Assembly: GCA_001599815.1 (NCBI GenBank)
Contig: BCIA01000006.1
Location: 1,366,961 to 1,430,960, forward strand
Direction of reading: 5' to 3'
Length of the DNA: 64,000 bases
From: Furcasterigmium furcatum
Taxonomy: Eukaryota; Ascomycota; Sordariomycetes; Glomerellales; Plectosphaerellaceae
Shown here: positions 9,863 through 21,154 of the stretch, one piece after another
Position numbering within the stretch: position 1 is the stretch's first letter
Layout of the letters: the number at the start of each line of letters is the position of its first letter
Made by a program: the position numbers and the translations under genes
The notes under the pieces: model-generated
What the model was told of the DNA's origin: nothing
The model's input: the letters and a program-made list of their open reading frames with translations, nothing else
The model's database searches: none

Positions 9863-10873
9863 TTGGCGAAGACCGGCGAAACACGTACCCGTTTTGGTAT
9901 GTTGGGTTCATGAGAATATTGTACCTTGTTTTTCATAACCGGCTGTCTTCTCTATAAGTACCACAAAGGACTCACACCAAGAGCGAAGATCGGCCATTGC
10001 GATGAAGAAGTTCAAGAAGCTACTCAAGATGATCTCACGCTCGAACTCGGCCAACAGGCTCTCGATGATTGAACCACCGACTCTGCTGAAAGGACGACGT
10101 GGCGATCTATGTCAACTTGCTGGCTGCAGCGTATGGTGGATTGCTGTCTATGTATCGAGAAGTCATCTCGATGCTACTGTCGGACTTTGCCCAAGCGAGC
10201 GCTTGACTTCCTTGTACTATCTTGCGATGTGAGGGGTTGAGCTGAGCATCAGGAGAACAATGAAGATGATGGTCACGTTGGAGCCTCGAGGCCCCAGAAC
10301 TGGATTGAAGGAAAAATATAATCAGGCTGCACGGCCTGTGTGGTACTTCTGCGTGGTGGTTGGGACAGGGGCAGGGATGAAGCAGACAGGCTGCAATCCG
10401 GCTCCTAGGTAGTACTCCCTCTTGTGGCAGATCAGGCTGCATGCGAATGTTGCTGGGAGCTCGCTTGCAATGGACAGTGTCTGCAACCCTTGAATAAACC
10501 CGAAAATAGATCTGGAGTGCATCCAGCCTGTTCGTCCCGCAGCCTGGTTCATGGTCCTGGGTACGAACTTGCAATGTGCGGTTCAGCTCCAGATGCAAGC
10601 CGCCGCCACCACACCTAGCGCCAGTACTTATTGGCCGTCGAGGTTGTCGGGGCCCTCTTGGCAGGCTTCTCTCCTTGGGGTCCAGGGGCACAGCACCAGC
10701 TGTGCCTGTTGTGGACTTGGTCGTTTTCCCCAAAGTGTGTTCTCGCCCCGAATCCCAGGGATGTCCTCCTTCTTTGTGCTCTTCCGTTCGGCTGCAAGTA
10801 TTCCACTGATCTTCGTGCATCCTTTGCGAGGTCTTGGCCAAGTCCGTATACACCAAAGCTCTGGAAACCCAGC
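9863..10873. other. Intergenic region, about 1 kb
   Basis: No supported gene. A 249-codon minus-strand frame (10107-10856) has no domain and partly underlies the next gene. A stretch around 10240-10550 reads as hydrophobic peptides on the minus strand in more than one frame, which could be a decayed gene, but I could not join it into a model. Confidence 0.4.
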
Positions 10874-11755
10874 ATGGCCACGCCCATCAGCAGCTTTTCT
10901 CATGGCAGCACGTTGCCCGAAACCACGGCGACGCACCAGGACTACCGCCAGCAGTATCACGATGGACGCTACGAGCCAGGCCTGACACCCGGTGTTTATC
11001 AAGGAAAGGAGGTGGTGACTTCACCGAGCCCGCACCAGCAGGGCCACAGCTACAGCCACCTGCAACAGGGCGCGAGCGGCAGTCCCCCGGAGAAGAGGAT
11101 ATGCGGCCTGCGAAAGATCACCTTCATCCTCACATTTCTTATCGCCTTCCTTCTCGCCGGGGCCATCGGCGCAGGCGTCGCCGCTGGTGTCATTGCCAGC
11201 CAGAATAATGGCGGCGGTTCGAGCTCATCAGGCGGGCCGTGAGTTTACTTCTACTGTCCTCCCGATAATGGGCGAGCAAGGGTGGAATTGTACTGATCCA
11301 TGCCAACCAGATCATCTCCGTCTTCCAGTCCGAACCCGTCCGGAACCCCGAGCGCATCGACATCGACACAGTCCCCAAACGCCGCTTTCACCGCCATCCC
11401 CCTGCCTGAGCCGGTCGCCGGCAGCCGCGGCACCACCAATCCCAAGTGCCCCGACACGGACCTGCACGAGACGCCCATCAACGGCACGGATCTCATATTC
11501 AAGCACTACTGCGGCCTCGATTATACAAGTAATGACCTCGCGTACATGCCCATGACGAACATGGAGGACTGCATCGCCCTGTGCGCCGCGCAGAACATCC
11601 GGCCGCAGGGCCTGATGCCCTGCGTGGGCGTCTCCTGGGTCTACGGCGGGAAGCAGGGTAGCGGGCTCAGTTATTGCTGGCTGAAGACGAAGAAGAGCGA
11701 TCCGACGGCGAAGGATGACGTCGAGTCGGCGTGGCTGCAGGACTATTGGGATTGA
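10874..11755 (+). CDS. Single-pass membrane protein with extracellular PAN/apple-like domain
   Basis: Two exons (10874-11238 and 11311-11755; 72-nt intron) encode 269 aa. Residues 1-75 are polar and rich in Gln, His, Ser and Tyr (cytoplasmic side expected). A basic patch is followed by one long hydrophobic helix (around 83-108, with Gly/Ala repeats), then a Ser/Pro/Thr-rich linker. The final 95 residues have the pattern of fungal PAN-like domains: NGT, HYCGLDY, DCIALCAAQN, CVGVSW, CWLK. Such domains bind protein or carbohydrate at the cell surface. Function is otherwise unknown. Confidence 0.8.
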
Positions 11756-11986
11756 TCCCGTTGGTAGTGAGGATGTTCGGCTCACTCTGACGGGGTGTAT
11801 TGTCGGATAATAGGCGCATGGATCTTGCTGGTACTTCTCATATATTTTACGCAGCGAACCTTAACATGTTGATTTCGATTCTTGTTGCGCGTCGGGCCTG
11901 GCGAGAAAGATGGTGGCTGACCTGCTACAATACGAAGGGTTGCATTGTGGACACCATGACTCCCCTCCCAGACAACAACCATAGCA

Positions 11987-12909
11987 TTATGATGCCTCGG
12001 GCACGGCACAAAGCTCGCCCCCACCGGCATCTTCCAGCTTGAAGCCCGCGTTGGTGATGTCGTCGGTTTCCGGTGCAGAGAGCACAAAGCCCTCATCAGT
12101 CTGCGCTGCTTCCTGACGGCGATCCTTGTCCAACACGGCCTTCGTCGTGTAATTCTTGCGGGCTGCCTGTCCGCTGCGCGACAAGGTGATGCTCTGGACG
12201 CGATACGCGAACACGAAGTCGCTGCTGCCGTCCCAGCTGATGCCCTCGCTCTTCTTCCCGTCTAATTGCGCCTCTGGGCCCAAGGAGATTGGCGTGCCGC
12301 CGATGATTGAGGCATCTACCTCGACACCGGCCGTCAGTTTGCGCCCGGCCTCCCTGGAGCTGCTGGCGTTGGCGCCCGTCACGGCCTTGATGCCGGTCAC
12401 GATGTAGAAGGTCCGCTTCTTCCTCTCGATCAGCCTGGCGACCGGCTGTGCCTTGAGACACGCCTGGATGTACTCGTCGCTCGGGACGAACTCTCTCGTC
12501 TCCAGGCGCTTGAATGTGTACTTCTGGGCGGCACTGCATTCATGATGGACATGTTAATCGCGGAGGCGCTGGGGTGATGCTGAAGTGACACCAACCTATT
12601 GTCCCACTCGTAGCCCAGGTTCACCCCCACCCCCAGAACGCTCAGGAACTTGGTCCACAGACCCAGCTTGCCCGCCTTGAGGGCGTCGGTGGAGAAGTCG
12701 TAGTTGGTCTGCCAGCTGGCTGTCTGCTCCCCGGCGCCCAGGTCCGGCGGAGCTTCGAGCGTCGCCGGAGGCGGGGGCGGCGGTCCGCGGTGGACGGGAT
12801 CGTCAGGGGTGCGCAGATCTGTGATGATGTTGCCGAGCTGGAGGGTGCCCGAGGTGGGGTGGTTGTGCCATGTCGGCGCGATGAAGTAGTATTTCACGAT
12901 GTTGGACAT
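11987..12909 (-). CDS. Putative gasdermin-like pore-forming protein (HET-Q1/RCD-1 type)
   Basis: Two exons (12909-12596 and 12533-11987; 62-nt intron) encode 286 aa, close to the usual 250-290 aa of fungal gasdermin-like proteins. From memory of that family I match the N-terminal KYYFIAPTW...LGNII block, the LGLWTKFL segment near residue 80, the LETREFVPS segment and a central TFYIVTGIKAVTGA strand; no catalytic motif or signal peptide is seen. A proline run (around residue 45) and a hydrophilic C-terminal tail of about 50 residues are present; in HET-Q1 removal of a short C-terminal tail activates the toxin. The gene lies 317 bp from a pseudokinase gene and 5 kb from an S8 protease gene, matching the known gasdermin-protease gene pairing. 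Assignment rests on pattern recall plus context, not on a search. Confidence 0.6.
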
Positions 12910-13226
12910 GTTGGCCGTGGAGGACTGAACGGCTGAGTTCAGTGTGCGTCGGCGGGGGATGTCGAATCGTATCACATGTGATATAAATATCCAGAGCACC
13001 TCAGTGGAGGCGTGTGGGGTAGAGGTGACACTCGCGAGGCGCGTTCTGATTCGTGGCTGGTACATACTGTATCTATCTTCGTCCTGGAGGCGGAAATCAC
13101 CGAGCGGTTTTGTTATCCATGGATTGTACGTGGTAACATTGTTCGCCTTTTCTCCTTGATGCCTCAGCGCTTCGTATAAACCCACACGATACTCACATGA
13201 GCTGCTGTGGCCGCCTCTTCTCTAAA
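12910..13226. other. Promoter region of gasdermin-like gene
   Basis: This 317-bp spacer separates two genes on the same strand. The upstream frame that is open to 13185 is probably 5' leader, because its extra 92 residues look unlike protein and the ATG at 12909 begins the conserved part. Confidence 0.4.
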
Positions 13227-16200
13227 TCAACCTCCCTCTCCAAATCTCCTCTCTACATCAAGAAGCAAGTTCTCCGTATCGCTGTCAGTGTCCAAGTCAA
13301 CAATCAGAGGTAGGCTTGCACCTCCTCCCAAGTCCCCGGCGGAGCTTTGCTCCCCCGTCTCGAATTCGGGAGAACCAGTTTGTGGCCGATGGAAAAGGAT
13401 GTCGTCCACCCACGAGTCTCCGCGTTTTGCTGTCGGAACTACTGGGATGGGGTCTGGCCCTGCTTCGTCCCTGCTGATGATCACGTTCGGAATATCTTCA
13501 TGCGGCGCTGTGAAACTCCTCCCATCCTGCGCGACGGCGTAAGCGTTGCGCAGCCATGAAGAAATCTCCCGCAGTGTCGCCCGGTGGGATCTCAGCCCTC
13601 CGACGTCGATGAGCATACGCCGCCGGATAACACCAACGAAGCTTCCCAGCACAGTCAGCGATGTGCACCTGTGGTCTCCCTGCAACTGCTCAAACCACCT
13701 GACCACGCTGGAGTGAGGCAGGGGCCACTTGGTGTCACACATCTCGAGCGTGTCCCTGCGGTACTGCTGCACTCCGCCCCAGCCGTAGAGTATCCAGATG
13801 ATGAACTCGAGGAATACGCAGCCCAAGGACCAGGTATCCTGGCGGATGGTGTCCATCGACTGGCGGGAGAGCATCAGGCCGCTGTCGCTCTCTATGTCAT
13901 CTAGCTGCCCTGAGGCCGTGACCCTGGACCAGGTTTCCGGGGCCCAGTATCTAAAGTCCCTGTTGCTGTCGCTGAAAGTCCGCCGCTTTGTGAAGCGGTT
14001 GCCAAAACCTGAGTCACCAACAACCAGGATGCCCAGATTCACGAGGCTATCTGGCGCGTCTTCATCGCCGTCGTCCTTGAACCAGAGGATGTTGCGTGTG
14101 TTCAGATTCTCATGGGGAATCCTGTGCGCGCGGTCTTCGTGCATGCTCGCCAGCGCCTCGCAAATGTCGAGAGCCTGTGTGAAGAACCAGCGGACCCAAT
14201 CCTCCGAGTCGCGTTTCTCGGCGTCATGTCGTATCCAGAAATCCTCTATATTTCCCCGGGCCCACGGGAATATGATAGCGTGAATGTCGTTATGGATGTA
14301 CGCGGCGATGGGTTTGATCATGTTCCTATTCTCCATCTGGCGCATGGCATACATCACGTCGTTCTCGGCGAAGAAGCTGCCGTCGGCCGGTGCATGAATA
14401 ACCTTGACCGCAACGTCACATGGGTCCCCCGGTAGCTTGGACGAGTCGGACTGTCAGCAAGAAACGCCCGCCAGGCGCGAGAAGGTAGGATAGGAGGAGT
14501 CTAGACATACTCTCGGAGTGACCTGCATATGTGCCGGGTGCAACCTCGCCTTGTAGACTCTGCTGAAAGCCCCCGGCCTCGGCTCGGTGTCCCAGGCGAC
14601 AAACGGCAGTGGACATCGAGGACGAAGAGTGAACTCGTACTTGGCGTCGTGAAAGATGGGCGCCTGGAATTGCCAAAACGCCCCAGGAAACTCCTCCATC
14701 AGTCTACTAGGGGTTTGGCCGTCAACCCTGAAACCCTCCCGCGCGGTAGTCGTGATACTGTGCAGACGGCCGAGCTGCACGAGGCCGGCAAAGTGTGGCA
14801 GGGCCGATTTGCGGATGGATGACTCGTGCCTTGGGATGTCGGCCTCGGCGACTTCTGCCTCTCGCAGCACGGCCGTTATATTGTCAGGACTCAAGACCGA
14901 TTCTATGACGTCCATCGGCACAAACTTATGCTGATTTGGCGCGGATAAGACGGCACCATCTTGGAACTTTCGGCTCATCTCGGCCAAGACGGCGGTCTTC
15001 GGGACGCCTGTCTTGGAAACATTCTCTGTTGTTGCCCGGCCCCGGAAGGCTTGGAGAACCAGATCATCCCCTTCCGCCTCGAACGGGGCAACAGTGTCGA
15101 TAACGTACCCCCATTGCATATCTCTAGCGCCCGAGAGGGTCAGGCGTTTCCAGTACGCTATCTCGACGAAACGGCCCGGATCGCCGTGTGTGCGAGAGTG
15201 TGCCCGAGGGTCGTTGGCAGGTATCATTTGTCCACACTCACGACAGTCCATTAACGGGGGAGGCGTTCCAGGCGATTGGTTAACCGCCTCCTCGGCCTCC
15301 CATTCAGGGTCGAAGGGATGGGGAAAGTCCGGCTGCGGCAGGATGTCAGGCGGCGCGCTGACCGGGTGGTGAGGATCGCTGCTACAGAAGACTTTTATGT
15401 ATCCCTGCAGCCCGCCCCACGCAGAAAAGACCCCGGGTTCTCCGGTGTCACCCCAGTCCTTCCATGAGCTTATTGAGTCCATAGACTCAGCAGCGAAGGG
15501 GGCACCAAACTCGAGGCGCTCGCCCTGGTCGAGTAGGTCGCCCAGCGTGCTCCGATCTGCCGGCTTGGCGCTGTCATCTGACCTCACGGATTGTGATGAG
15601 TTGCTGTTGTGCTCTTCCTCCTCGATGAACGGAAGAGATTTCAAGGCGAGGAAGCGCAGGTGGCCGACGATGTGTTCCATGAGCGTCCCGGCCAGCGTGT
15701 CATCTTCCTCTGTTGCCCCGCACAGGGGACACGACTGGAAAAGGGGCACCGTCACCTTTGCATTTCTCTCTGCGACTGCGGCCAGTTGCTTGTCGGTGAA
15801 TGTACTTCTGTGAGTTTCTCTCATGTGGCTCTCATAGTCCTCCTTGCGGTCGAAGGTCAGAGGCTCGTGCGACTTGGCGTGGCAGCTCCAGCGTAGCGCG
15901 TGCTGCTTCATGTGCTGCTGCCAGTTTTCGCTGTGGCTGTACAGCTCTTCCGGGCTCACGCAGTCCACAAAGAGGCAGACGTAGGGGTCGAGGTCGTTCT
16001 TGAGATGTTCCCTGAGTAGCTCCGTCAGCATGGGCTCACAAAGCTGCGTCACGAAGAGACTCACCTCCAATTTCCATGCTGCTTCATCTTGGTGCTTGAG
16101 AGCGCCTCGAGACAATAAGGACAGAAGACCTCTGTTTCCTCGGCGTTGCAAGCTTCTCGATCCACTTCGATCGCGGAATGCAGCTGTAGCTTCAGCCCTT

Positions 16201-17378
16201 CCACTTGGGAGCGGAGGGCTTCGAGTTCGGCTGGTTCGAGGGGTGCTTGATCCCCAAGCCGGGCGTACTCGGGGTAATTGGGCAGGTTTGCCAACTTTTC
16301 CTGGAATGAAGCTCGATGCTGTGCTTTGAGCTGTCGAAACCGGTCCAGAAGCGTGGCCCGAGGAGGCGGTGGAAAGACAAGGTCGTCATGCTTATTCCAG
16401 GGAACCGTGGCTCCCGAGACGAGTGAGGGGGCAGAGGGGTTGCGGAGCCTCTGGAGGTCAAGGGTTGTGGTTGTCTTTGCCTGAGACTCGACAACACTCT
16501 GCTCAGGGACAGGAAGGGCCGGGCAATCGCATGCTGCCTCTTGAGGCGCCTCCACTGTCACTCGAGGCGGCTCAATTATGACCGGGAGGGGTGCAGGCGA
16601 TGGAGCTTCGACTGGGGGCACTGGAACTGGCGGCGGGGCACGCGACAGATACCTCGTCCGCCGGGACCGGCGGTACAGTATGCGCTTCCGTCTCAGAACC
16701 ATGGTCGAAGCCAGGCGCTCGAGGAGGTGGTCCTCGGCGCCGGGACACTGGTCGCGCAGGTTCCGGAGGAAGGCGGACTTCAAGGCGGACTCGATGTTGT
16801 TACCCTCTTCATCCTTAATCTCAAACATGGTGGCCGCCTTTAAGTTTTGCGACTCCCTGCCCGCCTTCCTGATGGTGTTGGAGAGCTGGTGTAGCAGCTT
16901 GATGTCGTCGCCAGCGCTCTGCAGCCTATCCTCGAACTTTGCCCCTAGATCTTCGGCGGTGTCTTTCTCTTTGTCTTGTTCGGCCACGGGAGGAGATACC
17001 CACAGCATAATCACAGACAGGCCTGCGCATAGAGAGTCAAGGTGCGTTCTTTCTTGAGATGGGGCGGCTGAGTTCCCCCGAGCCGTCCGGGTGGTCAACG
17101 AGCGTACATCTGGCGAGATTTGCGTCCAGCGCCTCCAGGAGGCCCTTCACAAGGCGACTGACGTCTTCGGCATCGCGCAGCCGGTGGTCCATGGACGCAC
17201 GGCCGGGCGCGAAGACCCCGATGCTCGCAGTCCATAGCGAGAAGCGGCTCAGCTGGTTCTGGACAAGAGCCCGCTCCTTGGGTCCGAGGGCGACGAGCGC
17301 GTGCATGCAGCTGTCGAAGGACAGCAAGCAGGCCTGAGCCGCCTTGGCGATCGCCTGGCCGCTCGAGGTCGTCGTCAT
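13227..17378 (-). CDS. C2H2 zinc-finger protein with C-terminal pseudokinase domain
   Basis: Four exons (17378-17108, 17022-16065, 16011-14511, 14450-13227; introns 85, 53 and 60 nt) encode about 1317 aa; the first intron is the least certain. The N-terminal 330 residues match the helical start seen in many fungal C2H2 proteins (QNQLSRFSLWTASIGVF; LLHQLSNTIRKA; RLASTMVLRRKRILYRRSR). Degenerate zinc fingers follow (CPYC near 397; CxLFVDC...HMKQH; CPLC...HIVGH near 520; CRECG near 655). The kinase-like domain starts before residue 911: VAVK Lys926 and Glu939 are kept, but the HRD block reads IPHENLNTRN, so the catalytic Asp is Asn1025 and the next Lys is Asn1027; DFG is DSG (1056-1058) and APE is present. 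It is therefore probably inactive as a kinase. It sits between the gasdermin-like and S8 protease genes. Confidence 0.75.
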
Positions 17379-17930
17379 GGCTGCGGCCAGCCTTGGCCGT
17401 GGTTCAAGAAGATGCGGGGAGGCAGATGATATCTCATCATCTTCATTCTTGTGAGCTGAGCCGGTCGAAGGGCATGAGATGCTCGTCCCCACTCCACATT
17501 CGATTGGTTCGCTAATTTGGGCACTAGGACGGGACGGGACTTGCGGGGGGTCACGGGCTGACCCGACGGCCAACGGGAAAAGTGGAGATGGGCGTCGAGT
17601 ACATTCAGCGCAGGCCATCAGTTGGTCTCGGACTGTTCTACTGCCTCAGGCATCGATAACCGCTCATGTGTCGCTCTCCTCCAGCCTGAACCTCTATCCT
17701 CACACACGAACTACGCGGCTGATGGCACTGGACTTGCGCTTTGGGCACCTTTCCCCGTGGGTCTGAACATATGACGGATTATACTCGGAGAGACGAAACC
17801 TTCCGCCTCGTCCACCTCTTGGGCCCCGCCTGCCATCAAGTGGCCATGGCTTGTCTCTCCAACCGTCACGCACTTATCACCTACTGTCGCATCCGCTAGC
17901 AAGTCGTTACAGCGGCCGCCCGCCAACAAC
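17379..17930. other. Shared promoter region, pseudokinase / S8 protease
   Basis: These 552 bp lie between the divergent starts of the pseudokinase gene and the DUF7580-S8 gene, so both may be controlled together. The minus-strand frame is open further upstream (to 17618), but the ATG at 17378 begins the part that resembles other proteins. Confidence 0.45.
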
Positions 17931-20900
17931 ATGGGGCTCTCAGGGGGGGTCGGCGCGGTGGACAACGTCAACTTACTCTCCTCCGTCCTCCGCATTCTCG
18001 CAAAATACAATGCAGCCAAGGAAGATGATGATGAAGTTCAGCATTCTTGCATCCGCTTTCAACTGAGATGTCTTCTCGTGGCCGAGGAGCTCGAGCGCGT
18101 CAAGAAGGCCATCAACCCCGAGACCGAGGATGTGTTCCACCTCCTGGCCGAGCTCGAGGGCTTCGTCAGATCCTCAACTGTCAAGTCGGCCACGTTGCCA
18201 TCGCTCGGTGGAACCCCGACGAGGCTCGCGGCGCTCCACAGCCAGTGGCTCCGGGTCCAGGAGCAGTCCTCATCACAGAGACAGACGTGGCTGGCGAGTT
18301 GGCTCGATTATTCCTCCAGGGCTCGCAACGTCCGCGCTGGCGATGCCCTTCAGAGATTCTACAACGAGTGCCAGGAGCTTCATCCGGAGTCTCGATCCAT
18401 ACCCTCAGATGAGCCACCACTTCCCAAGAAAATGAGGCGGGAACCACCCCACGGAGTATCAGAGGCCGCCGACTTGGTATTCGAGTCTCTGCTTCAGGCT
18501 ACGGCGTGCCCCTGCCACCCGAGCTACGAGTATGACGCGAGACTCTGCATCGCCACACATCACCAGCCTGATGAGTCCATGGACGCGGCACGATTCGACC
18601 TTTTTTTAACGCCAGACCGCAGTTGGCAGGAGGCTCAGGTCGGGGTGAGGCAGTCCGTCGTGGCGTTTCAGCTCAATAACCAGCAGAGGAGCCCAGGCTT
18701 GCAAGGCAACAAGAATCAGACCCCCAAAGAGGTAACGCATCTATGCAAGCCAATAACCTCCATCCGGCGCTTGCGCTGGCGGTCACACCGGATCAACTTC
18801 GCCTTGGAGCAGGGCAAGCTCTGGAGCAGGCCTCCGGAGAAGCAGACGTTCCCGACGGAGCTCTGGGGCGACCCCATATCTCTGGAGGACTTCATCTCTA
18901 CGAAGACGACGCCCTTCACCGACATGACAAAGCGGATAGTCGCGGTTCTTCTCAGTTACGCTGTGCTTCATCTTCAAGATACCCGATGGATTCAGCCCAC
19001 CTGGGGGCCTTCTCAGGTGATCTTTCAGTCAATCTCGACGGCTGTCCCCATCAAACCATACGTCCAGGTGTCTTTGGTCACGCAATCCCGCGATCAGGCC
19101 GCTGACGATGCGGGCGAATGTCAGAAGGAGGAGGAGGAGGATGACGACGATTTCTTTGGAGACGACGGCCTCGAACAGCACCCGCTTCCTTGCCTCGTCA
19201 TGCTCGCCATCATGCTGATGCAGGTCTACCTCGGTAGGACGTTTCGATCCTTCATGGAAGAATTCGGCACCGGCGAAGCAGAAGTGTCGGACAACAACGA
19301 CCGCTATGCCCTGGCCGCCCAGGTCTTTGAGAAGTACTCGAAAGTGATTTCGTTCTCGGAGGAGTATTGGAAGGCTGTTGATAAATGCCTCGATCCACAC
19401 ATCCTGGACAATGAAAAAGGAGAGCCAGTGGACAAATTCGGCCTGAGAAAGATCATCTACGACGAGATCATCGGCCCCCTGGAGGACGAGCTGGCGCAGG
19501 GAAGATTCTCAGCGGACAACCTCGTGTCCAACCTCGACGCCAAGGCAGCCAACTTGGACCTGGCAGACTGGGGCCGGGAGATACAGCTTCAACCCTCGCA
19601 GGGCCCGGGCTCCGGCATACATGTTCAGTCCCTAACCTCCAGGACGCGTTCTCCGGGGGGCTCCCCGGCGATTCTCCAGAAGTCTAATCGCCCATCGACG
19701 TCCCGGGATCAGTCGGCGCTGGCGAGCGGCGGAAGGTACTCAAAGGCCGGGCTTCGGAAGCGAGCAACAAATGCCGTTCTATCTCCCCTGTGTCTCCAAT
19801 CTGGGACATCTGCCAAACTCTTTGACGACAAGTGCCGGCAAGAAGACATGCCTCAGAGCTCGTGAGTGCCTCCTTCTCTCTGGTAATTTTGCTGTGCTCT
19901 TCGAGATTATGTTGAACACTGCTGAAACGTTCCAATTCAGACGAGATGCCTACTTGTCATGGAAGCAAGACGTTTTGCAGGTATACGATGAGTTTCTCTC
20001 CTGCGATGGCAAGCACGAGGCAGCCAAGATCGCCATCTTAGACACAGGACTGGACCTGGGTCATCCAGATTTCAAGTTTGACGCAGAGCGGCGGCAACGC
20101 ATCCGTGGTTACCGGAACTTCACGGAGTCAGCAAACTGCCAGGGCGTCGACGATGTCAAGGACGAGAGCGGCCACGGAACCCACACCACGGGCCTGTTAC
20201 TGGACTTCTCGCCCGATGCTGCTATCTTCGTTGCCAAGATCGCCGAGCATGACCCAAGCTCGGGCCGGTTCGTCGCTCAGGTCAGTTACCCTCACCCTGA
20301 TGTGATTAAATACCCGCCGCTCGGCCCTGACCTATATCCCAGGCCATTCGATACGCGGTAGACGTGTGGAAGGTGGAGATCATCTCCATGTCCTTCGGCT
20401 TCACCACGCGCGACGGCCACGAGTACGACCTCGTCGAGCAGGCCGTCGCCTACGCGCACGGCAAGGGTGTCCTGCTCTTCGCTGCGGCGTCCAACAACGG
20501 CGCGAACCAGCAGCGCACCTATCCCGCGCGGCACGACTACGTCCTCTGCGTGAACTCCGCGGCCGCCGACGGTATGCCCTCGCGCTTCAACCCGCCGCCG
20601 GGGCAGCCTGACAACTTCTCAACGCTGGGCGAGGCCGTCGAGTCGTCGTGGCCGACTGACCTGTGCGACCGTGAGGTGAACGAGTGCTGTCTAGCCTGGA
20701 AGTCCGGCACCTCCTTCGCGACGCCCATCGCGGCGGGTATCGCCGCCTTCCTGCTCCAGTATGCGCGGGAGAACCTAGAGCTGAGCCACGTGCGGCTGAT
20801 GAAGGACCCGAGAGGCCTGCGGGCCGTCCTTCAGGAGATGTCGCTCGCTTGCCACGGCTACGACTATGTCGCGCCTAGCATGCATCCTGACAACTTCTTC

Positions 20901-20957
20901 GGGAAGAGCAAAGAGTCCGTCAAGCTTCGCATCTCGGACTTGCTGGGGAATAGCTAG
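17931..20957 (+). CDS. DUF7580-like region fused to subtilisin-like serine protease (S8)
   Basis: Three exons (17931-19861, 19941-20280, 20343-20957; introns 79 and 62 nt) encode 961 aa. Residues 1-150 look helical. Around residues 180-490 are segments typical of the fungal DUF7580 domain (ISLEDFI, RIVAVLLSYAVLHLQDTRWI, HPLPCLVMLAIMLMQVYLG), interrupted by an acidic run of Glu/Asp. A Ser/Arg-rich linker leads to the S8 domain: AILDTG (Asp678), GHGTHTTG (His722), AAASNNGA (oxyanion Asn808), GTSFATP (Ser881). All catalytic residues are present. There is no signal peptide, so it acts inside the cell. Fungal S8 proteases of this kind can cleave a neighbouring gasdermin; here the N-terminal part would sense or oligomerise (inference). 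Confidence 0.85.
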
Positions 20958-21154
20958 CACGAGGCATGGCACAAGTTTAAGCTCGGCGGTTTTAGAGATC
21001 ACGCTGAGAAAAGAGACAAGGCCTAGACTGGGAGGTTTACCATGAAACTGACTCAGCCCCTATTCTCAGCATGCTCATTTTGAAGCCAAGAGCAATTTCG
21101 TAGCCGGGCTTTAGACATAACTTACTGTATAAAGAATAATTTGCGATCTGCTAG

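Noticed and set aside
10107..10856. A 249-codon frame on the minus strand
   Set aside because: It has no domain, runs close to the start of the PAN-domain gene, and shares its region with equally long frames on the other strand.
12910..13185. N-terminal extension of the gasdermin-like protein by 92 residues
   Set aside because: The extension lacks conserved or protein-like character; the conserved start begins at the ATG at 12909.
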